Source of the DNA: Hyphomicrobiales bacterium
Lineage (GTDB): Bacteria; Pseudomonadota; Alphaproteobacteria; Rhizobiales; Rhizobiaceae
Direction: 5' to 3'
Length of the DNA stretch: 64,000 nt
Assembly (NCBI GenBank): GCA_900467185.1
Contig: UBPA01000020.1
Coordinates: 62,001 to 126,000, forward strand
Shown: one piece after another, positions 42,054 through 50,925 of the stretch
Numbering within the stretch: the stretch's first letter is position 1
Layout of the letters: each line of letters begins with the position of its first letter
Notes under the pieces: model-generated
The model's database searches: none
What the model was told of the DNA's origin: nothing
What the model saw: only the letters and a program-made list of their open reading frames with translations
Program-made: the position numbers and the translations under genes

Positions 42054-42915
42054 CCAGCCGCGCCAAAAGCGACGACGTATCCCAGCGCTTGCCGCCCATG
42101 GCCTGCACCTCGCCGTAGAACTGATCGACCAGCGCGGTGACCGGAAGCTTGGCGCCGTTGCGGCGGGCTTCGGTCAGCACGATGTCGAGGTCCTTGCGCA
42201 TCCAGTCGACGGCGAAGCCGAAGTCGTATTTGTCGGCAATCATCGTCTTGTGGCGGTTTTCCATCTGCCAGGAACCGGCCGCACCCTTGGAGATCACCTC
42301 CACGACGGCCTCCATGTCGAGCCCGGCACTCTTGCCGAAATGCACGGCTTCCGCCAGTCCCTGGACGAGGCCCGCAATGCAGATCTGGTTGACCATCTTG
42401 GTCAGCTGGCCGCTGCCGGCCGGGCCCATCAGCCCGACCATGCGCGCATAGGCATCGATGACCGGACGGGCGCGTTCGAACACCTGCGAATCGCCACCGC
42501 ACATGACGGTGAGAACACCGTTTTCCGCACCCGCCTGGCCGCCGGACACAGGCGCGTCGAGGAAATGCGCGCCCCGCGCCCGGGCGGCAGCGTCCAGTTC
42601 GCGTGCGACTTCGGCGGAGGCTGTGGTGTTGTCGATGAAGATCGCGCCGGCCCGCAGTGTCTCGAACGCGCCGTCCTTGCCCGTGGTGACCGACCGCAGG
42701 TCGTCATCGTTGCCGACGCAGCAGAACACGAAATCCGCATCGCGCGCCGCTTCGGCCGGCGTCGCCGCTGCCGTGCCGCCGTTTTCGGAGACCCACGTCT
42801 CGGCCTTCGCCGCTGTGCGGTTGTAGACGGTCAACTCGTGGCCGCCCTTGACGGCGAGATGGCGGGCCATGGGGTATCCCATGACACCGAGACCGATGAA
42901 GGCGACTTTGGCCAT
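42043..42915 (-). CDS. NAD(P)-dependent beta-hydroxyacid dehydrogenase
   Basis: 290 residues, in the 3-hydroxyisobutyrate dehydrogenase / tartronate semialdehyde reductase family. N-terminal Rossmann loop FIGLGVMGYPMARHLA, substrate block DAPVSGGQAGAENG, and GSGQLTKMVNQI, where the lysine is catalytic. The exact substrate (hydroxyisobutyrate, glycerate/tartronate semialdehyde or other) cannot be fixed. Its stop overlaps the terminator stem of the convergent Lrp gene. 28 bp upstream lies the methyltransferase gene in the same direction. Confidence 0.88.
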   Translation of the reverse strand: MAKVAFIGLGVMGYPMARHLAVKGGHELTVYNRTAAKAETWVSENGGTAAATPAEAARDADFVFCCVGNDDDLRSVTTGKDGAFETLRAGAIFIDNTTASAEVARELDAAARARGAHFLDAPVSGGQAGAENGVLTVMCGGDSQVFERARPVIDAYARMVGLMGPAGSGQLTKMVNQICIAGLVQGLAEAVHFGKSAGLDMEAVVEVISKGAAGSWQMENRHKTMIADKYDFGFAVDWMRKDLDIVLTEARRNGAKLPVTALVDQFYGEVQAMGGKRWDTSSLLARLEKK

Positions 42916-42943
42916 GGGAGGCTCCTTGAGGCTGTCGAGAGAA

Positions 42944-43780
42944 TCAGGCGTCGGCTGTAGAAGGCTGGCGCAGCCGCGCCACCACGAGATGACCGGCTAT
43001 CGGCGCGCCGTCTTCCATGCGCACGGTGATATCCGTCAGATCGACCAGATCGAACCCGGTCGCCTCCAACCGCTCGAGCACGTAGTCCCGCGCATGCGCG
43101 AACCGCTGGTGCGGCCCGACCATGAAGCGGCGGCTGGCGAACACGTCGTCCGGCAATGTCTCGCTGGAGAAAATGAACAGGCCGCCCGGCTCCATGGTCT
43201 CGGCCGCCGCGAAAAACAGCGCTTCGAGCCCGCCGAGATAGGGCAGGACATCCGTCGCGGTGACGAGATCGAACGGTCCGTCTTCGTTGTCCTCGAGAAA
43301 ATCCACGGCTTCGCCGACATAAAGCGCGTCGTAGAGATCCTTCTCATGGGCAATCTCGACCATGTTTTCCGAAAGATCGACGCCGGTCAGATGTTCGGCC
43401 ATGTCGCGCAGCGCGCCGCCGGTCAGCCCCGTGCCGCAGCCGAGGTCGAGCAGGCTCTTGAAGGGCCCGAGCCCGAGCGCCTGCAGACGCTGGCGGACCA
43501 TCATCGGCACGGAATAGCCGAGCTGTTCCACCAGCACATCCTCGAACACGTCGGCGTGCTGGTCGAACAGGGTCGTGACATAGGCGTCCGGGGCCTTGTC
43601 GGGCGTTTCGCCGCGGCCCATGGAGGCGATGCGCACGGCAGCACCGCCGTGATCGTCGGGGTCCAGTGCCAGCACCTCGCCATAGGCCGCGACCGCCGCC
43701 TCGACATCGCCGGATTTTTCGAGCGCGAGAGCGCGGTTATAGGCCTCGGCCAAAGCTTCTTCGTCGATCTTCTTTTGCAT
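42944..43780 (-). CDS. TPR-containing class I methyltransferase
   Basis: 278 residues. The N-terminal 50 residues look like one or two tetratricopeptide helices (EALAEAYNRALALEKSGDVEAAVAAYGEVLALDP), then an SAM-binding Rossmann domain with LLDLGCGTGLTGG (motif I), GVDLSENM and FDLVTATDVLPYLG. Homologues are often annotated as TPR repeat methyltransferases of unknown target. It precedes the dehydrogenase gene by 28 bp, likely one transcript. Confidence 0.85.
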   Translation of the reverse strand: MQKKIDEEALAEAYNRALALEKSGDVEAAVAAYGEVLALDPDDHGGAAVRIASMGRGETPDKAPDAYVTTLFDQHADVFEDVLVEQLGYSVPMMVRQRLQALGLGPFKSLLDLGCGTGLTGGALRDMAEHLTGVDLSENMVEIAHEKDLYDALYVGEAVDFLEDNEDGPFDLVTATDVLPYLGGLEALFFAAAETMEPGGLFIFSSETLPDDVFASRRFMVGPHQRFAHARDYVLERLEATGFDLVDLTDITVRMEDGAPIAGHLVVARLRQPSTADA

Positions 43781-43863
43781 GCGCGCTTTGTAGGATGGGC
43801 ACTGCCGAATGGCAATCCCGATCCAGCGACGGGACCTCGATGTGAAGCATCGTCAATCGCGCA

Positions 43864-44130
43864 TCAGTTGATGATGAATTCGCCCTTTAAAGCGCGCCAG
43901 TCGCCAGCCGATATCAGCTTGCGGTGAACGTAGCGCACCGAGTGGAGCGGCCCGTCCAGCGTTTCCTGCCAGAACTGCAGGAAGCGTTTCATTTCGGGAA
44001 AGTGGGGGGCCAGATCGTAATGCTGCCAGATGTAGCTCTGCAGGATCGCCTGGCGATCCGGCATGCGGTAGAGGATCTCGGCCGTGGTGAGGCCGTACCC
44101 TTTCAGCTGCAGTTCCATGTCAGATGCCAT
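43864..44130 (-). CDS. usg: Usg family protein
   Basis: 88 residues from ATG 44130, with GAGG 7 nt upstream on the minus strand; ATG 44142 would add four residues. The sequence LKGYGLTTAEILYRMPDRQAILQSYIWQHYDLAPHFPEM is typical of the small Usg proteins of alphaproteobacteria, historically named from an upstream position near trp genes. The function is unknown. It stands alone here. Confidence 0.85.
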   Translation of the reverse strand: MASDMELQLKGYGLTTAEILYRMPDRQAILQSYIWQHYDLAPHFPEMKRFLQFWQETLDGPLHSVRYVHRKLISAGDWRALKGEFIIN

Positions 44131-44280
44131 GCGAAACCTCATTTTTGCTGAATGACGGTCTCTAGAATGAAGCGCCCGAATGGTTAAGCAAGTCTTAATG
44201 ACGGTGGGATGACAAGAAATATCGTGTCTTGCCAGGGGGTTGGCAGCGTCCAAGTGGGAGTGCTGCCAATGCTCCGGGTG

Positions 44281-45198
44281 TTACCGCTTCATGTGGCGGG
44301 TCAGCCGGTTCTCCAGCCAGACCCAGAGATTGCGCAGCGCTTCGACCATGATGAGGTAGAAGATCGCGGCCCAGAGATAGGTCTGGTAGTCGAAGGTGCG
44401 GGAGAAGGCGCGGCGGGTTTCGCCCATGAGGTCGAAGACGGTCACGATCGCGACGATGGCCGATGCCTTGATCATGAGAATGATCTCGTTGCCATAGGGA
44501 CGAAGGGCAACGATCAACGCCTGTGGCAGGATGATCTTGAAGAAGGCGATACGCTGCGACAAGCCGAGCGAAGCCGCGCCTTCGTGCTGGCCGCGCGGCA
44601 CGCTTTCGATCGCGCCGCGCAGGATCTCGGCCTGGTAGGCCGCCGTGTTCAGCACGAAGGTCAGAAGCGCGCAGTACCAGGCCTCGCGGAAGAACCACCA
44701 GAGCCCGATCTCCGTCAGTTGCGGCCGGAAGCTCCCGAGGCCGTAATAGATGAGGAAGAGCTGCATGATGACCGGCGTGCCGCGGAAGAAATAGACGTAG
44801 ACATAGGCGATCCAGTTCGCGACCTTGTTCTTCGACATGCGGCCGAGCGCGACCGGCAGCGAGAGAAGCGCGCCGAGCACGATGGAGGTCGAGACGAGGC
44901 CGAGCGTGACGCCGAGGCCGGAGATGTAGCCGGGCCCGTAGCGCTGGAATTTCTCCGGATCGAACCCGCCGACGATGAGCATGCCGAGGCCGACGAAGAC
45001 CGCAAGCCAGACGCCGAGAAGGACGCGTCCGAACAGACGCGACAGCGTATAGGGACGCGCCGCGTCGCGGGGGGCCGGCTGCGGCGAAAGGAGATCCGTC
45101 GAAACGAAGGCCTGCACCGGGCGGACGCCGGAAGACGGCATGTCCGTATCGAGCGCCGGCGGTGCGCCCGCGGGCGGCAGCGGCGGTGTCGCACTCAT
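44281..45198 (-). CDS. polar amino acid ABC transporter permease (HisM type)
   Basis: 305 residues from ATG 45198. A Pro/Ala-rich cytosolic N-terminus (about 55 residues) precedes about five membrane segments and the binding-protein-dependent loop EGAASLGLSQRIAFFKIILPQA. Features such as YVYFFRGTPVIMQLFLIYYG and NEIILMIKASAIVAIVTVFDLMG mark the His/Glu/Lys/Arg uptake group. Its start overlaps the stop of the next permease gene as ATGA (45195-45198). Last gene of the three; no ATPase follows on this strand. Confidence 0.9.
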   Translation of the reverse strand: MSATPPLPPAGAPPALDTDMPSSGVRPVQAFVSTDLLSPQPAPRDAARPYTLSRLFGRVLLGVWLAVFVGLGMLIVGGFDPEKFQRYGPGYISGLGVTLGLVSTSIVLGALLSLPVALGRMSKNKVANWIAYVYVYFFRGTPVIMQLFLIYYGLGSFRPQLTEIGLWWFFREAWYCALLTFVLNTAAYQAEILRGAIESVPRGQHEGAASLGLSQRIAFFKIILPQALIVALRPYGNEIILMIKASAIVAIVTVFDLMGETRRAFSRTFDYQTYLWAAIFYLIMVEALRNLWVWLENRLTRHMKR

Positions 45199-45998
45199 CG
45201 CGCCACCTCCGAACGGTGCGCCCACCGCTCCAGGGCGGAGAACACGAAGGAGGATGCCGCGGCGAGCAGCAGGAACAGGATGCAGGCGAGCCCGAAGAAT
45301 TCGAACGCCTGCTTGGTCACGCGCGCCGCAACACCGGTCTGGCGCAGGATATCCGGCAGGCCGATGACGGAGACGAGCGCCGTATCCTTCAGAAGGGCCA
45401 TCCAGAGATTGCCGAGGCCGGGCAGGGCGATGCGGAAAAGCTGCGGCAGCACGATCAGCCGCATGGTCTTTCCCTGGCTGAAGCCGAGCGCGTCGCCCGC
45501 CTCGTACTGCCCTCGGGGAATGGCCTTGAAGGCGGATTGCAGGACCTCGGAGCAATAGGCCGAGAAGACGACCCCAAGCGCGACAACGCCCGCGAAGAAG
45601 GCGTTGATCTCGACCGGGCCGGAGTAGCCGACGCCGGCGAGGACTTGCTGCGCGACGATCTGCAGGCCGTAATAGACGATGAACAGCGTCAGCAGTTCGG
45701 GCAGGCCGCGAAAAATGGTGGTGTAGATATCGGAGGACAGGCGCAGCGATTTCTCGCTCGACTGCTTGCCCATCGCGACGCAGAAGCCGAGCGCAAGGCC
45801 GACCGGCAGCGTTGATATCGCCAGCGATGCGGTGATGAGAAAGCCGTAGCCGATCTCGTCGCCCCAGCCGGCATCGCCGCAGGCGAGCAGGGTGTTGCCG
45901 GCGAGAAGGCGGAAAATGCCGATCGGTCCGCACCACGGATCGAGCGTGGCGCCGAGCCACGACACGGCGGAGGAAAGCGCGGCCATGATTCCGCTCAT
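45195..45998 (-). CDS. polar amino acid ABC transporter permease (HisQ type)
   Basis: 267 residues from ATG 45998. Family marks are YTTIFRGLPELLTLFIVYYG, the EAGDALGFSQGKTMRLIVLPQL loop for the ATPase, and LKDTALVSVIGLPDILRQT. A short N-terminal loop contains GNTLLACGDAGWGDEIGYG. It pairs with the HisM-type permease (4-bp overlap) to form a heterodimeric channel fed by the binding protein encoded 120 bp upstream. Confidence 0.9.
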   Translation of the reverse strand: MSGIMAALSSAVSWLGATLDPWCGPIGIFRLLAGNTLLACGDAGWGDEIGYGFLITASLAISTLPVGLALGFCVAMGKQSSEKSLRLSSDIYTTIFRGLPELLTLFIVYYGLQIVAQQVLAGVGYSGPVEINAFFAGVVALGVVFSAYCSEVLQSAFKAIPRGQYEAGDALGFSQGKTMRLIVLPQLFRIALPGLGNLWMALLKDTALVSVIGLPDILRQTGVAARVTKQAFEFFGLACILFLLLAAASSFVFSALERWAHRSEVAR

Positions 45999-46118
45999 CG
46001 TCTGGTCTGTCCCCTTGAGGCGCTTCTTGTTGGGCGCCTCTTGCTTACGGCATCGTTTGTCAAACAAAAACGGCGGGAGGGCAAGCTCCCGCCGCAGGAT
46101 TTCGGACGCGCCGGGGAA

Positions 46119-46901
46119 TTAGCCGCCGTAGACGTCGAAGGAGAAGTACTTGTCGTTGATCTCCTTGTACTTGCCGTTGGCGCGGATGGCTTTGATCGCC
46201 GCGTTGAACTTTTCGCGCAGATCGTTGTCGCCTTTGCGCAGCGCGATGCCGGCGCCTTCGCCGTTGATGACCGGGTCGATCGGCAGCGTGCCGAGCAGCT
46301 TGCAGCAGTCGCCATCGGTGGTCTTCAGCCATTCCGAGAGAACCACGACATCGTCGATGACGGCGTCGATACGGCCGTTGGCGATGTCGAGCTTGTACTC
46401 GTCGGAGGTCGGGTAGAGCTTCAGCTCGGCCTTCTTCATATGCGCTTCGGCATAGTTGGAATGGGTCGTGGAGGACTGCGCGCCGAGCGTCTTGCCGTCG
46501 AGACCGGCTTCGGTCGCCTCGGTGATCGGGCTATCCTTCGGCACGGCGATGGCCGGCGGCGTGTTGTAGTACTTTTCCGAGAAGTCGACCTGCTGCTTGC
46601 GCTCGGCCGTGATCGACATGGAGGCGATGAAGGCGTCGTACTTCTTGGCGATCAGGGCGGGAATGGCGCCGTCCCAATCCTGGGTGACGAAGGTGCACTC
46701 GGCCTTCATCTCGACGCAGAGCGCCTTGGCGATGTCGATGTCGAAGCCGGTCAGGGAGCCGTCGGCTTCCAGAACGTTGAAGGGCGGATAGGCGCCTTCG
46801 GTGCCGATGGTGATCTTCTCGCCGGCGGCAAGTGCGGTGCTGGCGGCAAGGGCGAAAACGGCCGCAGCGGCAGCCATGGTGAAACGTTTGGCGATAGGCA
46901 T
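46119..46901 (-). CDS. periplasmic lysine/arginine/ornithine-type binding protein
   Basis: 260 residues from ATG 46901, with AGAGAGGA 5 nt upstream on the minus strand. A Sec signal (residues 1-25, ending ALAAG) precedes a type II binding fold: EGAYPPFNVLEADGSLTGFDIDIAKALC, DWDGAIPALIAKKYDAFIASMSIT and TLGAQSSTTHSNYAE, matching the HisJ/ArgT group. It is the first gene of the transporter set with the two permeases downstream. A hairpin at 46959-46980 lies in its probable leader. Confidence 0.9.
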   Translation of the reverse strand: MPIAKRFTMAAAAAVFALAASTALAAGEKITIGTEGAYPPFNVLEADGSLTGFDIDIAKALCVEMKAECTFVTQDWDGAIPALIAKKYDAFIASMSITAERKQQVDFSEKYYNTPPAIAVPKDSPITEATEAGLDGKTLGAQSSTTHSNYAEAHMKKAELKLYPTSDEYKLDIANGRIDAVIDDVVVLSEWLKTTDGDCCKLLGTLPIDPVINGEGAGIALRKGDNDLREKFNAAIKAIRANGKYKEINDKYFSFDVYGG

Positions 46902-46958
46902 GTCGATCCTCTCTGTTGGCGCAGGCCCGGCTTGTTCTTTGTGTCCCGGGCCATTCGC

Positions 46959-46980
46959 AAGCCACCGTGAACGGTGGCTT
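46959..46980 (-). promoter_or_regulatory. perfect hairpin in the leader of the binding-protein gene
   Basis: AAGCCACCG (46959-46967) and CGGTGGCTT (46972-46980) with a TGAA loop, 58-79 bp upstream of the binding-protein start. It could be an attenuator, mRNA-stabilising stem or operator. The rest of the 356-bp divergent gap to 47258 shows no gene. Confidence 0.4.
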
Positions 46981-47257
46981 CGGTTGCGATATTCCGTCAC
47001 CCGTTCGCAAAAGCAACAGGAAAAGCGCGCGGGGAGAAAAGCGTGAACACGCTCTGGCGGGATGACGCGGAAAGCCTATGTCCGCCGGGTGAATGCGGCA
47101 TTCATCGCCAATTCATGCGCCTGTTGCTACCGCTCTGGCCATGGATCGCAGCGAAGGCTGCGACCGTCCGTCACGCGGCGTTCAAGCGTATGCCGGCCCG
47201 GATCATCGGTGCCGGTCGACAAGAACAAGAACGGGATCTCTCTCAGGAGGAGACACC

Positions 47258-49543
47258 ATGACCATTCGATCCAAGCTTTTCGCAACCGTGGCAATGCCGC
47301 TGTTGACAATGACAATCGGCATGCAGCCGGCGCTCGCCGACGCTCAGATGAAGCCGTTCCAGGTCGCCCAGGCCGATCCGGAAGAGGAACTGCCTCGCAA
47401 ACGCAGGCCTGCCGAAGGACAGCAGGAGGCAGCGCCTCAGGGGCAGGAGGAACCGTCCGAAAGCGGCGAAGGCCGCCCCAGCCGCGAAGAGCGCCGCAAG
47501 CAGCGTGAGGCCGATCAGCCAGCGGAAGAGCAGCAGCAGCGCCAGGCCGAGCCGTCCGGCGAGGACAGCCCTCGCCCGAGCCGCGAGGAGCGCCGCAAGC
47601 AGCGCGAGGCCGAGCAGCAGCAGAACGGCGAACAGCCGCAGGCCCAGCCTTCGGGCGAGGACGCGCCGCGCCCAAGCCGTGAAGAGCGCCGCAAGCAGCG
47701 TGAAGCCGAGCAGCAGCAGAACGGCGAACAGCCGCAGGCACAGCCTTCGGGCGAGGACACGCCGCGACCGAGCCGCGAAGAACGTCGCAAGCAGCGTGAG
47801 GCCGAACAGCAGAAGCAGAATGGCGAGCAGCCCCAGCCCGAGGGCCAGCCGATGCCGGATCTCGATGGCCAGGCACCGCGCCAGAGCCGCGAAGAGCGTC
47901 GCAAGCAGCGCGAGGCCGAACAGCAAAAGAAGCAGGACGGCGCCGACACGCAAGAGCAGATCAAGCCATCCGATCTCGATGCGACCCGGCCGCGCCAGAC
48001 GGGGCAGGACGCCGACGCACCGGATGCCGCTGAACGCAAGCGCCAGCGCGAAGAGCGCATCCGCAAGCGTGAGGCGGAACGCCTCAACGGTCAACAGGAT
48101 GGTACCCAGTCCGGCGAAAACGCCGAGCAGCCCGCTGCCGGCGACCGGCAGCCCACTGCCGGTGACATGACCGACGAAGAGCGGGCCCGCATCCGCGCCG
48201 AGCGCCGCAAGCAGCGCGAGGCCGAAGGGCAGCAGGCAGAGGATCCGGCCCGTCCGGGCAGCGAGCCGAACGCCACGGGTCCCACGCAGGCGGGCGACAA
48301 CGGCGCCAACCGGGATCGTCCCGCGCGGGACGTCGTGGACACGCGTTCACGCGAAGAGCGCGAGAAGCTGGCGCGCGACCCGTCGAAGAGCGATGAGACG
48401 GTTGTTCTGCCGGTCGAGAACGGTGCCGCCGTGCTCGACAGCGACAAGGATGCCGACAATCGTGGCAACGACGACACCCGCGACCGCCGCCGTCGGGAGC
48501 GCGAGCAGGTTCGCCAGGAACGCGACAACCTGCCGCCGCCGCGCACCGATGCCGACGCCCAGTCGGAGCACCGCGAACGCCGGCCGGATCGCGAAGAGCT
48601 GAACGCTGCCAACAACGAACGCGGCCGCCGCATCGACCGGGCGCCGGAATTCGATGCCGGCGATCTCATCGATGCGCTGACGGGTCAACGTCCGCGGATC
48701 GAGGAGCAGCGCAACAACCGCACCGTGCTCGATTTCGGCGACGAGATCGTCGTGCGCAGCGACGATCGTCCGCGCCTGCGTCGCGATGCCCGCGAGACCT
48801 ACTACGAGGAACTGCCGCGTGGCAGAACCCGCGAGGTCATCGAGCGTCCAAATGGCATGCGTGTCGTGACGATCTATAATCGCTACGGCGATGTCATCCA
48901 GCGCACGCGCATCAATAGCGATGGCGAAGAGTACCTGATGGTCTATGCGCCGGAAGTCGATGAAGAAAAGCGTCCGCCGCGCTACGACGTCGGTGAGGAT
49001 CTGCCGCCCATGCGCCTGACGGTGCCGGTGCGCGACTACATCATCGATACCTCGACGGATCCGGATCGCGACTACTACGACTTCCTGGCCGAGCCGCCGG
49101 TCGAACGGGTCGAGCGGACCTATTCGCTCGATGAAGTCCGGAACTCCGCCCGTATCCGCGACAAGGTTCGCCGTATCGATCTCGATACGATCACCTTCGC
49201 CACGGGCAGCGCCGAGGTCCCGACGTCGCAGGCAAAGACCCTGCGCAAGGTCGCGGACGCGATGATCGAGGTGATCGACAAGGATCCCGGCGAGACCTTC
49301 CTGATCGAAGGTCACACGGATGCCGTCGGCTCCGACCAGTCGAACCTCGTTCTCTCCGACGAACGGGCCGAATCGGTCGCCGCACTTCTGACCGACATCT
49401 ACGAGATCCCGCCGGAAAACCTGGTCACACAGGGCTACGGCGAGCGATTCCTCAAGGTCCGCACGTCGGAAGCCGAGCAGGAGAACCGCCGCGTCACCAT
49501 TCGCCGCGTCACCCCGCTCGTCCGGCCCGTGGCCCAGAAGTAA
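47258..49543 (+). CDS. OmpA-family protein with long charged repeat region
   Basis: 761 residues from ATG 47258, with AGGAGG 8 nt upstream. A Sec signal (to about residue 28, ending PALAD) is followed by a long Glu/Arg/Gln-rich region (about 45-400) with tandem REERRKQREAEQ units, predicted to be helical or coiled coil, a middle segment of unknown fold, then a C-terminal OmpA domain (DLDTITFATGSAEVPTSQAKTL...EGHTDAVGSDQSNLVLSDERA), which binds peptidoglycan. It is probably a periplasmic or outer-membrane tether. The repeat core is in 96-bp steps. A strong terminator follows. Confidence 0.85.
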   Translation: MTIRSKLFATVAMPLLTMTIGMQPALADAQMKPFQVAQADPEEELPRKRRPAEGQQEAAPQGQEEPSESGEGRPSREERRKQREADQPAEEQQQRQAEPSGEDSPRPSREERRKQREAEQQQNGEQPQAQPSGEDAPRPSREERRKQREAEQQQNGEQPQAQPSGEDTPRPSREERRKQREAEQQKQNGEQPQPEGQPMPDLDGQAPRQSREERRKQREAEQQKKQDGADTQEQIKPSDLDATRPRQTGQDADAPDAAERKRQREERIRKREAERLNGQQDGTQSGENAEQPAAGDRQPTAGDMTDEERARIRAERRKQREAEGQQAEDPARPGSEPNATGPTQAGDNGANRDRPARDVVDTRSREEREKLARDPSKSDETVVLPVENGAAVLDSDKDADNRGNDDTRDRRRREREQVRQERDNLPPPRTDADAQSEHRERRPDREELNAANNERGRRIDRAPEFDAGDLIDALTGQRPRIEEQRNNRTVLDFGDEIVVRSDDRPRLRRDARETYYEELPRGRTREVIERPNGMRVVTIYNRYGDVIQRTRINSDGEEYLMVYAPEVDEEKRPPRYDVGEDLPPMRLTVPVRDYIIDTSTDPDRDYYDFLAEPPVERVERTYSLDEVRNSARIRDKVRRIDLDTITFATGSAEVPTSQAKTLRKVADAMIEVIDKDPGETFLIEGHTDAVGSDQSNLVLSDERAESVAALLTDIYEIPPENLVTQGYGERFLKVRTSEAEQENRRVTIRRVTPLVRPVAQK
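47470..47930 (+). repeat. in-frame tandem repeats, 96-bp period
   Basis: Five copies of SREERRKQREA... lie in the coding region. The second, third and fourth copies (starting about 47576, 47672 and 47768) are spaced exactly 96 bp apart and nearly identical, with PSGED(S/A/T)PRPSREERRKQ before each; the first (about 47475) and fifth (about 47880) are diverged. Two more degenerate units follow. Confidence 0.9.
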
Positions 49544-49618
49544 GAGTTAGAGTTTTGAGGCGGGTGGCCAGACATGGCCGCCTGCCCAGAATTTGCCATG
49601 TTCAAGGCCCTGAAGATG

Positions 49619-49650
49619 AAGAACCCGGTGCTCGTCGCGCCGGGTTCTTT
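49619..49650 (+). terminator. intrinsic terminator of the OmpA-family gene
   Basis: AAGAACCCGG and CCGGGTTCTT arms with an 11-nt loop, then TTTT. 75 bp after the stop, immediately before the deacetylase gene. Confidence 0.85.
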
Positions 49651-49665
49651 TCGTCTGGACGTCTT

Positions 49666-50400
49666 ATGAAAACGATTCTCCTCCTGCCGCTCCTCGCCGC
49701 CCTCGGCTTCGCTGCCCCGGCCTTGGCCCGCGACGGCCTGCTGGAACCGAAGCTGCATATCGCGGCAGGCGACAAGACGCCGCGCGTTGCGCTCACCTTC
49801 GACGCCTGCATGGGGCTGGCCGACCAGCGCATCATCTCCGTTCTCATCGAAAACCGCATCCCGGCGACGATCTTCATCACGGAGCGCTGGCTGAAGCGAA
49901 ATGCGGAGACGTTCGCGATCTTCCGGGCTCATGCCGATCTGTTCGAGCTGGAAAACCACGGCGCGATGCACGTGCCGGCCATCGATCGTCCGGTGCCGGT
50001 CTACGGCATCGCCTCGGCAGGTTCCGCGCAGGCCGTGGAGGCCGAAGTCATGGGAGGGTCCAGGGCGCTCGTCGCCAGCGGCGCACCGCAGCCCCACTGG
50101 TTCCGCGGCGCAACGGCCAAATACACGGCCTCCTCGATCGCGCAGATCCGGTCGCTCGGCTTCGATGTTGCGGGCTATTCGCTGAATGGTGACGATGGAT
50201 CGTTGCTGGGCGCGAAGATGGCGACGCGGCGGATCGCCGGCGCGCGAGACGGCGATGTCATCATCTCGCACATCAATCAGCCGACGCACGCGGCCGGCGA
50301 GGGCGTTGCGGCGGGTATTCTGGCCTTGAAGGCGAAGGGTTACGAATTCGTACGGCTCGACGCTGTTCACGAGAACGGCAGCAACGCGACCGTCAACTGA
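49666..50400 (+). CDS. exported polysaccharide deacetylase-like protein
   Basis: 244 residues from ATG 49666; the frame extends upstream through the terminator, which is not translated. A signal peptide (about residues 1-19, ending ALA) precedes a NodB-homology domain. Motif 1 is LTFDACMG (about D46), in which the usual second Asp of TFDD is replaced by Ala, and motif 2 is NHGAMH (about H98 and H102), a normal HxxxH metal pair. WFRGATAKYTA gives motif 3. The substrate is unknown. The stop is 10 bp from the convergent mobB stop. Confidence 0.85.
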   Translation: MKTILLLPLLAALGFAAPALARDGLLEPKLHIAAGDKTPRVALTFDACMGLADQRIISVLIENRIPATIFITERWLKRNAETFAIFRAHADLFELENHGAMHVPAIDRPVPVYGIASAGSAQAVEAEVMGGSRALVASGAPQPHWFRGATAKYTASSIAQIRSLGFDVAGYSLNGDDGSLLGAKMATRRIAGARDGDVIISHINQPTHAAGEGVAAGILALKAKGYEFVRLDAVHENGSNATVN

Positions 50401-50409
50401 CCCTGCGTT

Positions 50410-50925
50410 TCATGGCCGCTTGAGCCCGCAGGTCGCCTCCACGAAGTCGGCGATGACGCCGGTGTCGTCGAGATCGAATACCGGAAGGCTCGCGTCGGGA
50501 ACGGCGTGATCGGACGCGATGGCGAGGATGTGCGGGTCGCCGGGCGCCAACGGCTCGCGATTCTTCGCCTCCAGCCGTCGCGCCTCGATCTTGGGGATCG
50601 GCTCGCGCTTGTAGCCTTCGATGAGAACGAGATCGCAAGGGGCGAGACGTGCGAGGATGGCCTCGAAAGACGGCTCCGGTTCGCCACGAAGCTCATGCAT
50701 GATCGCGAAGCGGGTGCCCGAGATGATCGTTACCTCATGCGCGCCGGCCTCGCGATGCCGCCAGCTGTCGGCGCCGATCTTGTCGATGTCGAAATCATGA
50801 TGGGCGTGCTTCACGGTGGAAACCTTGTAACCCCGCGCCGTGAGCTCCGTCACCAGCCTCACGGCAAGCCCCGTCTTTCCGGAATTCTTCCAGCCGGCAA
50901 TGCCGAAGATCTTCGGTTTGGTCAT
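50410..50925 (-). CDS. mobB: molybdopterin-guanine dinucleotide biosynthesis protein B
   Basis: 171-residue P-loop GTPase-like adapter for MobA. N-terminal FGIAGWKNSGKTGLAVRL holds Walker A; VSTVKHAHHDFDID follows, then the LIEGYKREPIPKIE block. Its start overlaps the mobA stop as ATGA (50922-50925). The last gene of moaA-mobA-mobB on the minus strand. Confidence 0.94.
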   Translation of the reverse strand: MTKPKIFGIAGWKNSGKTGLAVRLVTELTARGYKVSTVKHAHHDFDIDKIGADSWRHREAGAHEVTIISGTRFAIMHELRGEPEPSFEAILARLAPCDLVLIEGYKREPIPKIEARRLEAKNREPLAPGDPHILAIASDHAVPDASLPVFDLDDTGVIADFVEATCGLKRP

